Shown here one piece after another: positions 36,701 to 49,300 of a stretch of DNA of 64,000 bases (positions within the stretch are counted from its first letter, which is position 1; each line of letters opens with the position of its first letter). Source of the DNA: Rhea pennata (Eukaryota > Chordata > Aves > Rheiformes > Rheidae); contig NC_084671.1 of the NCBI RefSeq assembly GCF_028389875.1, positions 30,003,083 through 30,067,082 on the forward strand, written 5' to 3'. The notes below the pieces were generated by a model that was given only the letters and a program-made list of their open reading frames with translations, was not told where the DNA came from and searched no databases. A program made the translations under genes and the position numbers.

Positions 36701-39700
36701 AAAACTGAGCCATCAGCCAGCACCTCCAAGAAAACAAGGAGACCCAATCAAAACACCTATGTAGAAAGCTGTTGTGATGAGCTTGTCTGACATAGTAAGC
36801 TGATGAAAACCTGCTGCTAGCATCCTCATCCTGCAGAATGCAGCAGCAGTTACTGCCTATTCCTACTCTCTTCATCTCTCCCTCATCCCCAGATATCTCC
36901 ACACTACCTCCTACGTGTCTTTCCCCAAACTCGTCTCCTTTTTGTTTAGAGGTGCTGTTTGCACACATCCTGAAAGAACAACAACAGAAGATTGAGTTTA
37001 CACAATTTTTCTTACCAACCACTGCTGACAAGATCAACCATTCTTTGACACCCTAACTCCAGTCATTAATTGAAAACAAAGAGCACATTTGAAACAGTGA
37101 ATGTAGTTAACAGCAGTGAAGCAAGTCCTCCACCACCTGAGCCATTAAAAATCAGGGCTGAATGCCTCTAAGATATATTTTTATTAAAGGCTGCTTTTAA
37201 GCTAGAGAAACTAATGTGAGAGAGAAAATTCCCCCCTTTTGAACCTACACAATAAAACACCAAACATGACTTTTGTTGCCTAGCCAACTTACTTTCTATT
37301 AGCTCTCTGCTCTTTTAGATTTTTAGCTCTAATCTTTTAGATTTACCAGTTCTAGTCTTTACACACAGAGGCACAGGCCTGGGAGGGCTGAAGCAGGCTG
37401 AAGAATATTTCACAGGCCACAGAAAACTGTGGTAATACAGAAGAATTCTAAGACAAAGCCAACAGGCAAGCAAACCCAAAGTAGGCTTGTCTGTTAAATG
37501 CTGAGTATTTAACAAATGCATCTTGACAGGTCTGAAATTCTGAGTGAGAAGCCACTTAAAGAGGACTGTAGGATGGATTTTGCTTAGTAAAGCATTCCAG
37601 AGATTCACCACTTGACAGAGGAATCAACCTCATCCAGGTAACCTGTGATTACCAAATCTCTCCCCACCTTCTTCTCATTTCTCCGGATAAGAAAACCATC
37701 TAATACCACTTATATCAGTAAGGACAGAGCTGGAAGCTTTGGTATAACTAAAAGGTGCTACATTCATGAAGACACTTGCTGACACTCCTCAAAAGAGCCA
37801 AGCAACAAACAGTTAAAAGATGTATCCTGGAGAGGGTTTTGCTTGCACAATGGATAACTAAGGGCTATAACAGTGAAAATGGGTTAACAGGTAGAGGTTC
37901 AGGCACAAACTGGAACTGTGAGGTTTACCGCTTCCAGTCCTAGCACTGTCCCTCGGAGAGAGCCGTATCTCAAGAGCCGTAAGCCTCCGGCATTTGTGGC
38001 CACATTACCACCAATGTGACAGCTACCTTTTGCTCCCAAGTCAAGTGGCATGATAAAATCCTTCTCCTCCAGGTATTGATTCAGGTTCTCTAAGATGCAG
38101 CCAGCTTGGCACACAAGGATTCCTGAAACATAAACATACTGTTATAATTTGATGTCCAAAAAGTAGGTGCCTCCTAAAGAGTCAGGATAATACAAGCATT
38201 TGCAACCACTTGCTCTTCCTCCAAAGCTTTTGGGGATTCAATGTAAACCCCGAAAAACTCTGTGCACACTGCAAGGCTTCGTCCTACTCTTCCTCAAGCC
38301 TACAGCACCTTGGCCACTGACTTAACATCTGGTTATTTGGAGCATTGGACATGTAAAACACTGACATTAAGTACATCCATGCCTGTATTTCTCCCCCTCT
38401 CAATGTTTTAAGGACCAAAGTACCCAAACAAGCCTGCTTTCTCACTTTCCAAATTCAATCAACTTATAAACTTTCCTTATCTCTCTCTTTCCTCTGCCAG
38501 TGCAAAGTCATCACATGCCTCCTTCACCACTGTCATTCTGTTCAATCTGCTGGTTTCTCATTTGGATTTGTAAAAGAAGAGAAGGTACATGGATATTTCC
38601 CTTCTCTCTTTCTTCCTCTCTCTCTCTCTCTCACCAGATTGATTTTTAGATCTGCTGCTGTTACACCTACTACATCAGTAACAGAAATCTGGATTTCACA
38701 AATCTCTGATGCCCGTTATGATGCTGCGGGGCTGAACCTTGCTGATGATGCAGCTATTGGCTCCTGGAAGGAAGGTTGGGTTAGAGTAAGAACCTTCTTT
38801 CTATGAATAACATGTCTATGATATTTACCAGACACCTTGTCAAAGCTGATGATCTGGTTCATGAGAACTGTGGAGAGAATGATCTCGTCAAAGACAGGAA
38901 CACTGCCCCCAACAAGGCCTGTGTTACCTCCTTGTGGGTTTACAGCCAAGTTCCTCTCATAGCAGTACCTGGAAGAGAATAGGTTTCTCAAAGTATTATG
39001 CTTCTCAGGACAATCCCCTAGTCTATTAGAAGATCTTCACCTCCTTACATATTGCCAGTTCTACTATACAATTTCTGCCTGAAAATCACAGCTTACTCTG
39101 TTCATAGATAAGCATTCATGTAGCAACTTCACTTCTTCAGTGGGGACTCACAGATTTGCAGTCACTTAGGACATTATTGCCCTCCTCAGCACCTCTTCAA
39201 GAAATTAATGCCCTGGGGTAACAGAGTATGTACATCTATGCTTTAACCGCTCCATCTGTCAGCCTGCCATAGAAGTGCGAAGTGCCGTTCATCACACCTT
39301 CTTTGAACTTGTAGAAGTTCTTGTGCAATCGATTACACAAAGCTGCACTGCACCCATAAGTACTTTAGAAGTCCTGAGATTTACTTTACTCTGTATTTCT
39401 GCTGTAATAGAGTTCAGACCAGGTTTACACAGCTTTTAAGTCTCTAGTCAAATGGCAATCCTATCTCATGCCCCTGAATTAGAGAAGTGTTATTACTTAG
39501 TGGACAAAAAGATCAGCTCCTGCCTGATTCTGGCATCAGGTCCAACACCTCTACAGCAAGACTTTTTTTCCCCCCATTTCTACTAATCTTCTTTCCCTTC
39601 CACAGGTGGAGCATTCCTAAATCCTTCAAAAAAATTGCTCCCATTGAGCACTGGCACAGTGCATAGTTTTGACAGTTTAGTAGAGCAGAAAAGCCTTTAA

Positions 39701-42217
39701 TGCTAAAACCACTCTCTTATTTCTCCCTCCCTCTCTTGTCCTTCCCCCACTCCAAGTATTCTTGAGAACTTCTGAATCTTCTAATCAAAGCCACCAACAT
39801 GAACTTGTAAAGTCTGCTGCTATACATCTAGCCTTTGCAATGATATTTGGTTAGGAAACAAGAATTTCATCTGGTAAAACAAGTGAAAGTTCAGCCTTTG
39901 TTTCTGCCTGGTATTGGCATGACACGATCAGCTCAGAACAGCCAGTGGGCTAGGAAAAGCACTGGGCCTAGGAAATACAAGGCACAGGTTCAAGTCCCTT
40001 TCTGCATTGATAAGCATCAGCTCCTTCTGTGAAACTGTCATTTTATAGGGGCTTCTTAAGGGAACTATGCAGTCACCCAGCTTGCTTATTTATTTAGCCT
40101 CCTACCAAACAGCTGATGACTCTACTGGCCAGTGTCAACCACAATCATAGCACTCTGGAAGCCTCAAAGATACATGATTTCTATCATAGTTCTGAACAAT
40201 ATAGATCAGAACACAAACTGCTCCAAAGGCATGTGTTTGCTCTTTTTCTCACAACAGTAAAGAGGCAGGGTGTTTTTTGTCCCTTTTGACAAAACAAGGA
40301 CAGTGATCAATAAGCATGTAGATACTGGTGACCCATGGGCAAATGCATACTTCTGGACTAATAACAGCATTCAGTGTCTCCCGTTCAGTGAACAAGTGGC
40401 ACAAAAGGTATGTAAGGAAACAGCAAGAAACCTAAGGGGCTGTGGGGAAAATGTGGAATATAAAGGTCAGAAGAGAGAGTTGAAGTCATTGAAGTTCAAG
40501 CACAAGACACAGTCAAGAAGAGGGCAGCTTCAGTAGTTCCAGTGCTCATAGCAATTAGCTGGCTGAATATCTGAACATTTCCTTCACCTAGCTGACTCTC
40601 CCAAACTAGACTGAAAAACTAGACTTTCCTCACTCCAAAGCCCAGATAAAAAAGGTGCATATTACCTGAGAACCTGAGATACCTCTGCTGTAGTCTGTGG
40701 CTTCAGCAACAGCTTACTACAGCCTGCAACGAAAGCAAGACACTCTCAAGGCAAGTTATAGGCTGTATAGAAATTAGAAAGAAAAAGGTGGTAATGCATT
40801 ATGTCTAAAGTAACAACACTCACAGAATCACAGAATGGTTGAGGGTGGAAGGGACCTTTAGTGGTCGTCTAGCCCATCCCCTCTGCTCAAGCAGGGTCAC
40901 CTAGAACAGGTTGCCTAAGTCCCGTGCAGATGGCTTTTGAATAGCTCCAGAGATGGAGACTCCTCAACCTCTGTGAGCAACCTGCTTCAGTGCTCTGTCA
41001 CCTTCACACGAGAAAAGTTGTTCCTTCTGTTCACATGCAACTTCCTGTGCTTCAGTTTGTGCCCTCTTGTCCTGTCACTGGGCACCACTGAAGAGTCTGG
41101 CCCATTCTCTTTATACCCTCTCCTCAGATATTTAAATGCATTGGTAAGATCCCCCCTCAGTCTTCTCTTCTCCAGGCTGAATAGGCACAGCTCTCTCAGC
41201 CTTTCTTCATAAGAGAGATGCTCCAGTCCCTTAATTGCCTTAGCAGTCTTTCGCTGCACTCACTCCATCTCTCTCTTATACTGGGGAGCCCAGAACTGGA
41301 CGTAGCACTACGTATGTGCTAGAGTTACCTTCATCTTTTTTTTTTCGTTTTTTCTTTTTTAACAAATAAACATGTTCAACGGGAAGCTTTCTCTTAAAGC
41401 ACTGTGAAAACTTTGCATCTGTACACAGACTTAATTTCCAATAGGAGGAGTTGATTTATATTCTCATGAAACTTTTGACAAAAACATCAGAAAAACCAGA
41501 CACTTGTTTTCTGAGGTTCAGTCAAAAACTCAGAAACCGTTTACAGAACACCTTTGTTTCAGGCAAAACCTGATTAATTAGCTAATGACATTGTTTTCTT
41601 TGACAAAAGTCTGAAAATTCCCAGAAAATAGGTATTTCTCATAGAAATATTTTCTATGAGGAAAAAAAAATACTCTGAATAAAAAATTTTGATCCACTCT
41701 GGTAACTAACTGATTTAGCAGGATCTGTAAAGACTTGCTCTGCTACAAATAGGGGAAAGAGTTTCTTTGGCAGACTTTTCATTCTGGTGGGATAATGGGG
41801 GTATTTTTGTCAAAATTAAAAAATAAGCAAACAAGTTCACCTACCTCGGACTGTTTTAAGCCAGTCCACATTAAAGAATTCTAATTCTTCTGGATTTGTG
41901 ATGACTCTTCCCGGCATTAGGCACTCAAAGAAAGCTACATCATCACTGGAAACATGGGAGAAGGGCAGCCGCTGCACATTGTAACGCTCACTGGTGAGCA
42001 TAACCTCCTGGAAGCTGGAGGAGGCTGGATGCAGTGCCCTCCTGCTCTGAGGACTCACACCCCATGGCATAAATACTGGTTTCTTCTGCTTAAGCGTCCA
42101 CTGGGCAGGAGCTGTCCACCGCTGTACCATGGTCCTCCTATGAAAGTTCATTAGCCATCTTGGCTGAGCCCACTGATGCCAAACAGGATGAGAACGGACC
42201 ACAGCGGAAATCACCAT
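32300..42217 (-). CDS. D2HGDH: D-2-hydroxyglutarate dehydrogenase, mitochondrial
   Basis: FAD enzyme that oxidises D-2-hydroxyglutarate to 2-oxoglutarate in mitochondria. Nine coding exons join with consistent phases into 548 residues (human 521): 41845-42217, 40666-40723, 38829-38968, 37929-38122, 36555-36723, 34883-35026, 34263-34405, 33836-34001, 32300-32559. ATG is at 42217 (GTCACCATGG context), and the first ~90 residues are Arg/Trp-rich with few acidic residues, fitting a mitochondrial presequence. FAD-binding type 4 (PCMH) motifs are at about 154-166 ([13 protein letters not shown]) and 217-236 ([20 protein letters not shown]). The C-terminal metal and substrate site is [13 protein letters not shown] (His461, His468) with SAEHGLG (Glu502, His503), equivalent to human His434, His441 and Glu475. 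The intron after 34263 begins with GC, not GT. CR1 fragments lie in two introns. No lesion was seen; the gene appears intact. Confidence 0.96.
32681..32710. repeat. Perfect 11-bp stem with 8-nt loop
   Basis: TGTAGAAGGAC at 32681-32691 pairs with GTCCTTCTACA at 32700-32710. It lies in the last D2HGDH intron, about 120 bp upstream of the last exon's acceptor. The stem is too short for a typical microRNA precursor. Confidence 0.7.
33718..33766 (-). repeat. Perfect 11-bp hairpin next to oligo(A/T) run in a D2HGDH intron
   Basis: CCTAAGGTACC at 33741-33751 and GGTACCTTAGG at 33756-33766 form a perfect stem with a 4-nt loop. On the gene (minus) strand the hairpin is followed by about 20 T (plus-strand A run 33717-33738), 70 bp downstream of the splice donor at 33835. 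The arrangement looks like a hairpin plus U-tract terminator, but no such function is established in this context. Confidence 0.75.
35411..35815 (+). mobile_element. CR1 LINE 3' fragment in a D2HGDH intron
   Basis: About 405 bp of CR1 3' end in plus orientation, antisense to D2HGDH. It starts at GAGAAAAGGCTGTGAGAGC, includes CTGGAAGGAGGGTGTCAAGC and ends in the typical ACCATTCTGTGATTCTGTGAT tail. It is 5'-truncated with no usable coding capacity. Confidence 0.93.
38600..38633. repeat. TC-rich simple repeat
   Basis: Pyrimidine-rich CTCTCTTTCTTCC followed by (TC)n at about 38600-38633 in a D2HGDH intron. Confidence 0.8.
39890..40025 (+). repeat. Probable ancient tRNA-derived SINE (MIR-like)
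   Basis: The segment contains an exact pol III B-box, GGTTCAAGTCC at 39987-39997, with CAGTGGGCTAGGAAAAGCAC and TGGGCCTAGG upstream, the spacing seen in old tRNA-related SINEs. It lies in the D2HGDH intron between exons 2 and 3. No exact family was assigned. Confidence 0.4.
40821..41308 (-). mobile_element. CR1 LINE 3' fragment in a D2HGDH intron
   Basis: About 490 bp in minus orientation, starting at the tail CACAGAATCACAGAATGG and running to AGCCCAGAACTGGACGTAGC. It shows the uninterrupted CR1 3' UTR that is split by the LTR fragment in copy 2. Its coding capacity is only a short C-terminal or UTR frame. Confidence 0.93.
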
Positions 42218-42378
42218 GGTGACCCTAAAATGCAAGCACAAGGCCAGCTTTCCTCTAAGTTCTTCTTGCTCCCCAGGCAGTAAGGGGCATTTGCTTGCTC
42301 TTGGGCTTTCCCCTTACTTGAGGTAACCCATGGGCAGTTTTGCCAGTCTCCCAGGATGTAAGACATTAGAAATGTGGG

Positions 42379-42383
<5 letters not shown>

Positions 42384-42420
<37 letters not shown>
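42384..42420. repeat. Poly(A) tract, about 37 nt
   Basis: Uninterrupted A run upstream of the first D2HGDH coding exon, preceded by GTGGGTTTTT and followed by AAAAAAACCCCCAC, which form an imperfect inverted repeat around it. Confidence 0.88.
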
Positions 42421-42422
<2 letters not shown>

Positions 42423-42539
42423 AAACAAAAAAACCCCCACCAAAACAGGTTATCTGGGCCACACGGATCCGGGGGAAGCAACACCTGTCATAAGCCCTGC
42501 CCAACAAGAACGCCTTTCAGAGCTCTAAGTGAAGCTTTT

Positions 42540-42995
42540 CCGAAACTCCCCTGTGAGGGCTGCTGACAGCAGGGGGCGACAGCACAGCCCGAGGGCCGCC
42601 CCCGGGCGTCTCGCGCAGCCGCTAGGTGACAACTCCTTCCCCCCGCCCCCGACTTGCTGGGCCCTCGGTTGAAGGGCAGCTCTCTCTCCCGCCGCTCTGG
42701 GCGGCGCGCTGCCCTTACCACGTTTCCGGGCCGGGGCCCCGCCGCCGGAGAGACGCCCCGAAGCGGGCCGTTAATGGCCCTTACTGAGGCGGGATCGTTC
42801 CACCGGCGGGTTTAAAGGCGCCGCCGCTCTCCACCACCGCCGCCACCCCGCGGGACACCCTTCCCCTTCCGCCGGGCGGCGCGCATGCGCTCGCCAGCCG
42901 GCAGCGCCCCCTGGCAATTGGAGGCCGCCGCCGCGGCCCCAGGTCCTGCCGCAGCCGCAAGCTGCTCCCGGGATGCTGCAGCCCCAGACAACGTG
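42540..42995 (-). promoter_or_regulatory. CpG island, D2HGDH promoter and likely noncoding first exon
   Basis: About 450 bp of GC- and CpG-dense sequence upstream of the D2HGDH coding start. It contains GC boxes and GCGCATGCGC (about 42889-42898), an NRF1-like palindrome common in promoters of mitochondrial genes. The coding exon at 42217 is preceded by a TTTTAGG acceptor, so the first exon lies upstream in this island. Confidence 0.7.
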
Positions 42996-43010
42996 GCCAC
43001 GTACACCCTT

Positions 43011-46000
43011 GTTCCCCAAAATACTTTATTTATAAACAATATATCCATTATCTAGAGCATGATCCAAAAATACAGATATACATTTGTACTCTACATTTTT
43101 TTAATAAAAAGATTTATATTCTCTTCCATTTACAAAGGGAACATAGCTCTAATTCCTTTAAAAAATAAAACAGTCAGGTTAAAAGTTGTTTCACGTCCAG
43201 TTTGGATGAATTGCCATAAAGCTGAACACCACAAAATATTCAGGTGTTCTGACAATCTTTAGTGGAACATTCCTTTACACATCACAGTCTTGTTCATCCT
43301 TCTCCAGAAAAATATATTTAACACTGTACATTCAAAATTCAGGAGAAAGATTCTAATTCCTTAGTGACCAAAAATGAAGGCTGTAGGCATTCCATTAAAA
43401 ATAGAGCCCCCCCCCCAAAAAAAAAAAAATCTATAAACCCAGATGTAAATGGCCAACAAATGCTCTTGAGCCCGTGACAACTGGTAGAGCCTCTGTGCTG
43501 ATATGTTCTGAATGGGAGGTTATTTCTCATACCAGTTCAGATGGTCTGACATATTTGGGACGTTATGCTGTAAAGAAGAGTATGTTTTTAACCTCACATT
43601 GTTTAGGACACCCAAGAAAAGTATCTTTAAAGAGTGATGTTAATTTCTAGGGCTTTTTTTTTTTCCTTTGCTAGTTAGAATGAAAAATATCTGTTCTTCT
43701 GAGCCACAAAATGAACTTGCTAACAAAATATATGTTGCTGTCCTGTCTGATCATCTTTTCTGAGTTTAGGGCAGCTGGCTTTGCAGTTATCCATCCATAG
43801 CTGTGAATTTCCACAATGGTGTGTTTCCAGCAGTACCTCCAAAGAGGTGCATTATAAATTTGAGATTGTTTTAAATCAATGCTTTAAGTTCAATGCTTAA
43901 CCACTACTGATTAAGCCCTTAAAACAAAAAAACGAAAAAAAAAGAAACTGTGGACAGTCTCATTGCATGGAAGGGGAAAATAAAATCTGCAACAGCATCA
44001 ACACTGGTCTTCAGGACACAGTGACACTCCTACATCAATCCAGTGTAACAGGTTAATGAGGTACAGATCTTACTCATGGTTACTGAATCAAAAGCTGGTT
44101 CATGAGGTATCATGATTCCTGTCTTACAGAAGCAGAAGGAAAAAGAGGGGTCATTATTTCTAAGCTCAGGTTTGTGCAACTGTGCTTTTTCTTCCCCTTC
44201 TCAATAGCAATCAGTTTCGAATTTGTGTGTATGCTTTTGGTGTTCTTTTACAATGATAACAATGACAAATGAACATAAACTTGTAAACATAACTATGGAA
44301 ACTTCATATACAACATGTGGAGTGATGCAACACAATGAAGACACGTACAACATCATACTGTAAATGAAAGGACTCTGGGAACGATTTTTTCCTATAGCAG
44401 ATACAATAGACCAAAACATGTTCACAGAAAACCTGTACCAGTAGCAGTTTTCTTTTATGAGTCCTGACATACCTGCAGTATCTACAAAGCACAATAGACC
44501 CAAAGCAAGAAAGGAAAATTGTCAAGAGCTGTGTTCTACTTTCTTTCATATGAGGGTCACTAACAGGAAAAAACAAAAACAACAACAAAAACACCCCACA
44601 CTTTTGTTTTGGAAGAAGGTTCTAAAATCCAACCGTTTTTATTCTATATTCTTTACTCAACTTGCTTTTAAAGTAGAGCAAAAGCTTATCTGGAAACCTC
44701 TTAATGCCCTTCTATATCAAGAGTTCCTGCACAATGGCAAGCAATCTAGTGCATAGACTAGCACAGAGCTGCCATGAACACTTATCATGGGTCACAGCCA
44801 GCAAAGTTCATGAACCCTGGTCTATACTGCTGCAGACTACTTCTTTCTTCCCCTCCCAGCAGAAAAGCCTCTCCACACAGCACCTCCTTCTGTTACAGGA
44901 AATAAAGCTCCAGAATACAGGATATATAAGTGTGAGTATCATCTTTGGTCTTCCCTCAACTCCTGCATCCACCAAAACTCAGAAGAAGGAAAAAAAAAAA
45001 CAAGAAAAAATAAAAGACTTATTTTTGTACTCCTGATTTCCCTCTCTTCCTTTCACTGCTGCAAATGACACCGTGATGATAGCAAGGATTCACATTTATA
45101 AACTGAAAAGCAGCTTAAAAAAGTCAAGAACAGGCAAATGTGCCTCTGCTGAAAAAGACAAATCATTTTAAAACCTTCCATCTGAGTGACCTTCTTTTTT
45201 AATAGCAGTGTTTAATAGCAAATGCTATCAAATAAAACCAACAAAAACAAAACAAAAAACCCACAACTACCACATTGCCTCCTTTCAGCCTTGCTGCACC
45301 TTCTCAAGTATCTATGCATATTCCTTAATAGTCTTCTGTTAAAACTTGTTTTCCAAATTACAGAGGTGCAACACAGGTGTACACAAGTAACAAAAACAAA
45401 CAAAAAAAAAAACCCCAAAACATCAAACAAAAACAAAAGACACACACGCACACACAAATACTCTTGGTATCATCTTCACAGTAATGAACATAAAAAGATT
45501 TCCAGAGAAACAGGAAACAGGACAGATTAGACTGTCATTCTCTCTCTCTCCTACTGCCTACAACACAATTCCTTTGATATTTTTAATGTTTTCCCACAGA
45601 AGGGAAAAACCTTCTATGGAAGGAGGTAAAAACTCAAATGGCTTGCTTCTGTTCATTAAATGTGACTGGACATGATCAAGTCAAATAATGGCAGCACAAA
45701 GTTAGATGGAAGTGACTCCCCAAAAGAGAACTCTCTCTAGAGTGCACACACACCCACAAACACACACACACACACAAACACATTACCCCATGCCTTCTCA
45801 AAACTAAGCACAGTACTTGGCTTTGAGGAAACTGACACTGGAAATAGTTAACCAGCTTTCTTGTTCCTTTCAATACTAAACTGCACAACAAATTGACTTA
45901 ACATCTGAAAAAACAGAGCATAGTTCTTGCATGCAGACAACAGTTACAGAAAAGTCTTTCTTCCCTACCATGCTAAGCTGCAGGCCTACACTATTTTATG

Positions 46001-46350
46001 ACAGCAATGGACCACATTGAAGATATGGCTGTCTCATTCTCCTGAAATGCCTTATGTGGTTTCACAGACTCCCAATAAAACTAGCAAAAATACAGCTACA
46101 AGCTGTCCTAGCACTTCATATAACACAGATTTCAGTGTTGTGCAAGTGTAACATAAATAAAATCACCGTGGCAAATTCCCTCCCTCCCAAAGTCCTTTTG
46201 AAACAACAGGAATTACAACTGGCCACTGGACAATTAAATATTAGATCAGAACAAAAAGGAGGGTTAAAGAAAATCAAAGATAATATTGCAACATGAAGGA
46301 AAGAATATGTTAAACTCTTCTTGCCTCAGAGGATGTATTCTCTATACTCC
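43011..46350 (-). other. ING5: ING5 3' UTR, about 3.3 kb
   Basis: Minus-strand sequence after the ING5 stop codon, AT-rich and without a gene. A TTTATT at 43025-43030 (AATAAA on the gene strand) sits at the far end, just before the D2HGDH CpG island, and is the best candidate terminal poly(A) signal. A (CA)n repeat lies at about 45745-45781 and A-rich runs occur throughout. The UTR's extent is inferred from the signal position, not shown by transcripts. Confidence 0.5.
45745..45781. repeat. CA dinucleotide repeat
   Basis: (CA)n with short interruptions (ACACCCACAAACACACAC...) within the ING5 3' UTR. Confidence 0.85.
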
Positions 46351-49300
46351 TCACTTCTTTTTCTTTTTTTCCTGAACACAACGTGGACAAAACCTACAGA
46401 AAAAACATGGCGGTAACTAGTCTTGAAGATTAAAAAAAAAAAAAAAAAAAAAAGCCCCCAAACTCTTTTTATTATTTGGGAATAGGGGGGTGGGTAGTGG
46501 TTAGAAGTGACCTATGAACTAATGAGTTTTTTTAAAATAAGTTTTTAATGACATGCAAGTAGACTGGGCAAATAGGACCTGCCTGGACTGTAGCAATCAG
46601 CAACTCAGATGCTTTAGTTACTCAAATTGAAGTGTGAGGCATTCTAAGTGCAAGATACAACATTTACCTAGAACTTCTGCACATAAAAATAAGTACAGAG
46701 CAAGCCTGCTCTTCAAGATGAATACATACAGAAGCGTAGCCTGAAGAGTTTTTAAACTTCACTGGGGGTGGGGGTCTTCTCAATTTTAAACAAAGTTGTG
46801 ACTATGTGACAATGCAGCAAATAAGAGATGTCATGCATACACATCTACACAAGCATCAGCTCAAAAACCTGCTCTATTTATCATTAAGTCTTGCATATCT
46901 CCGGGTATTTATTCTCCTCCTGTTAGAACCTATAGTATCCAAAGATTCCTGCAGCAGTACTCTTTAGGAAGAAATTTCCCCTGGTATCCCTACCTTCACA
47001 AAAACATAATCCCATACTCTACAGGATGCAACCCCTCTGATGACAAGAGCAAAGAGGTTTTAATAGCTGTTGTGGTTCTTGTCAATGGACATTTTAGCCA
47101 GGGCGGGGGGAGAGGGAGCAGCTAAGTCGTACTTACCATTTCCCTTTCGGTTTGGTGGTGAGGTCCACACAGGCAAAGTGGAACCATTCAATTGGGCACT
47201 ACAAAACAAGGAGAAAAAAAGCCATAGAAGAGATACTTAGAGAGTTTTGCAAATTTTACACTCATTTTAGATAATTTAACTAAGTATTCCCCTCAGATTT
47301 CATGTGATGTTGAAAACATCTTTTGAAAATAAATTGTTTCAAGTACTTACATCTGGATTGTCACAGCCAATCATTTCTCCATATGACACTTGGTGACACA
47401 AGCAATAGGTAGGTTCGTTGGGATCCACTGGCATGTCTAAGACATCTGAGGGATGCACTGACAGGACGGCATCAGCAAACTCAGATCTGTAGGTAAGGAC
47501 AGGTTGAGGATAAAACACTGTTCAGTTATAGACAACAGCTTCCTAGATTTAAATCCCACCTGGAATGTTATTTTTAAATGGTATCCTCATTAGAACACAT
47601 TCACCACGTTTTAGAATTTAGATTACTTATCACATGTTATCCAAACCTACTTTATAATTTCAATTAATAATGAAACATAAAACATAATCTTGACTAGTAA
47701 AGGATGAAGAGAATGATTTGTAGATAGCATTATACAGTAACAAAGTCAACATACATTTCACTTTTGTTTGTGGACAGACAAATCTGATTCCCCGTCCCCC
47801 ATCGGTTTTAATTTTTTTTTTCCTTTTAATACTTTAGTCAGGTATGAGTGAAGCCCCTTGCTCTAACATGGGTGTATGAAGTTAACATGTCAGTAATGCT
47901 CAATGGCAATAGTTTTTTTCTTTCTTTCCTCTCCATCTAGCTAAAGTATTAGTTAGGGTCACCTTAATATACAACATGTGACAGAGAGGGGACAGACTTT
48001 CTTGCTTGTGTCAGAAAACTGAATTAGATTATTTAAGACTATTTAGGACATGATTATTTTAAAACAACCCCCCAAATTCTCCAAGATTTCTAGGATAACA
48101 ATAAAACATCAATATTTCTGAGTGGGACTCCCCCTTTCCCTCCTTTTTTCTCCTTCCAGTCAAGATCACAGGCAACGATCTAAGACAGTCATATGACGAA
48201 AAGCAAAACTATTTTTTCCCAGCTCACTAACAGCATCTTGGAGACTCTGGTCTTGCCCTTCCAGACAAAGGGCATTCCCAGCATGTTGAGTTTCCATGTG
48301 CCAAGCAAGGAGTTAATTAACAAAGCTGACTTGTCATTAGGAAGATACTAATGAAATAGATTAAGATCAGAAAAGTGCTTGCCATGCATACAGGAAAGTC
48401 ACATCTAGGGTAACATGAGCTGGCTCAACATTTCATGCATTTTCAAAAAAGTCATCAGATCTATGATTGTTTGTTTCTTACCCTCCTTTGAGTTTCTTTT
48501 TCTTTGGTGTATCTTCTTCGGATGTTCGTCTGCCTCGACCTCGAGAGCCTCTTTTGTCTTTCTGACTTCGTCCTTCTATAAAGGATGAAAAGAGCATCAT
48601 TTCAATTTATGTGAATGGCAGAAATGCCTCTAGATGTTTTCCTCTTGATGCATATAACTGTTCTAAAATTCCTCTTTCACATGTAATTGAATATGAATGT
48701 TGATTCTGAAATGCACACTTATTTTATGTTATAAACATACTGAGTTTACAAACAGTATGATGGAATGTCAAATTATTTTATGTCTCCAGTTTTGATAATT
48801 AAATTATGGCAGTACAATATTAGTCCATATAGTCCACATAGATAACATTGTATTTGAACTGACACTCTGTAAGATATACTTTTTAAATCTAAGAATCTAA
48901 GTAAATCTTAGTTATAGCTAGCTAAAGTAACTTTTTTTGTCCACAGACACTCCTGACCTCACCCCTTATTTCATAATTCAAAGACATAAAACTGTCTGTT
49001 GTTACTCATATTTAAATTTCACCTTAATTACATAAGGTTTCCAGTACACATTACAGAAATTGGCACCTTGCTTTAACGTGTCATTTTCTTCCTGGTGTTC
49101 TCAGCTTGATTAATACTAAAATTCTGGTAAAAGAAGGAAAGCTTATGCTGTGTTAATAAAGTAAATCTCCTGATTTACTGAATCTGATTTCAGAAAGATT
49201 TCAGAATTTATCCAAAAATAGATCAGGCTTGAAACAGATTGCCAAGAATCACAGGTCCAACAATAATTCAATTTTTGTCAGAATACTTCCCCCTTGGCCA

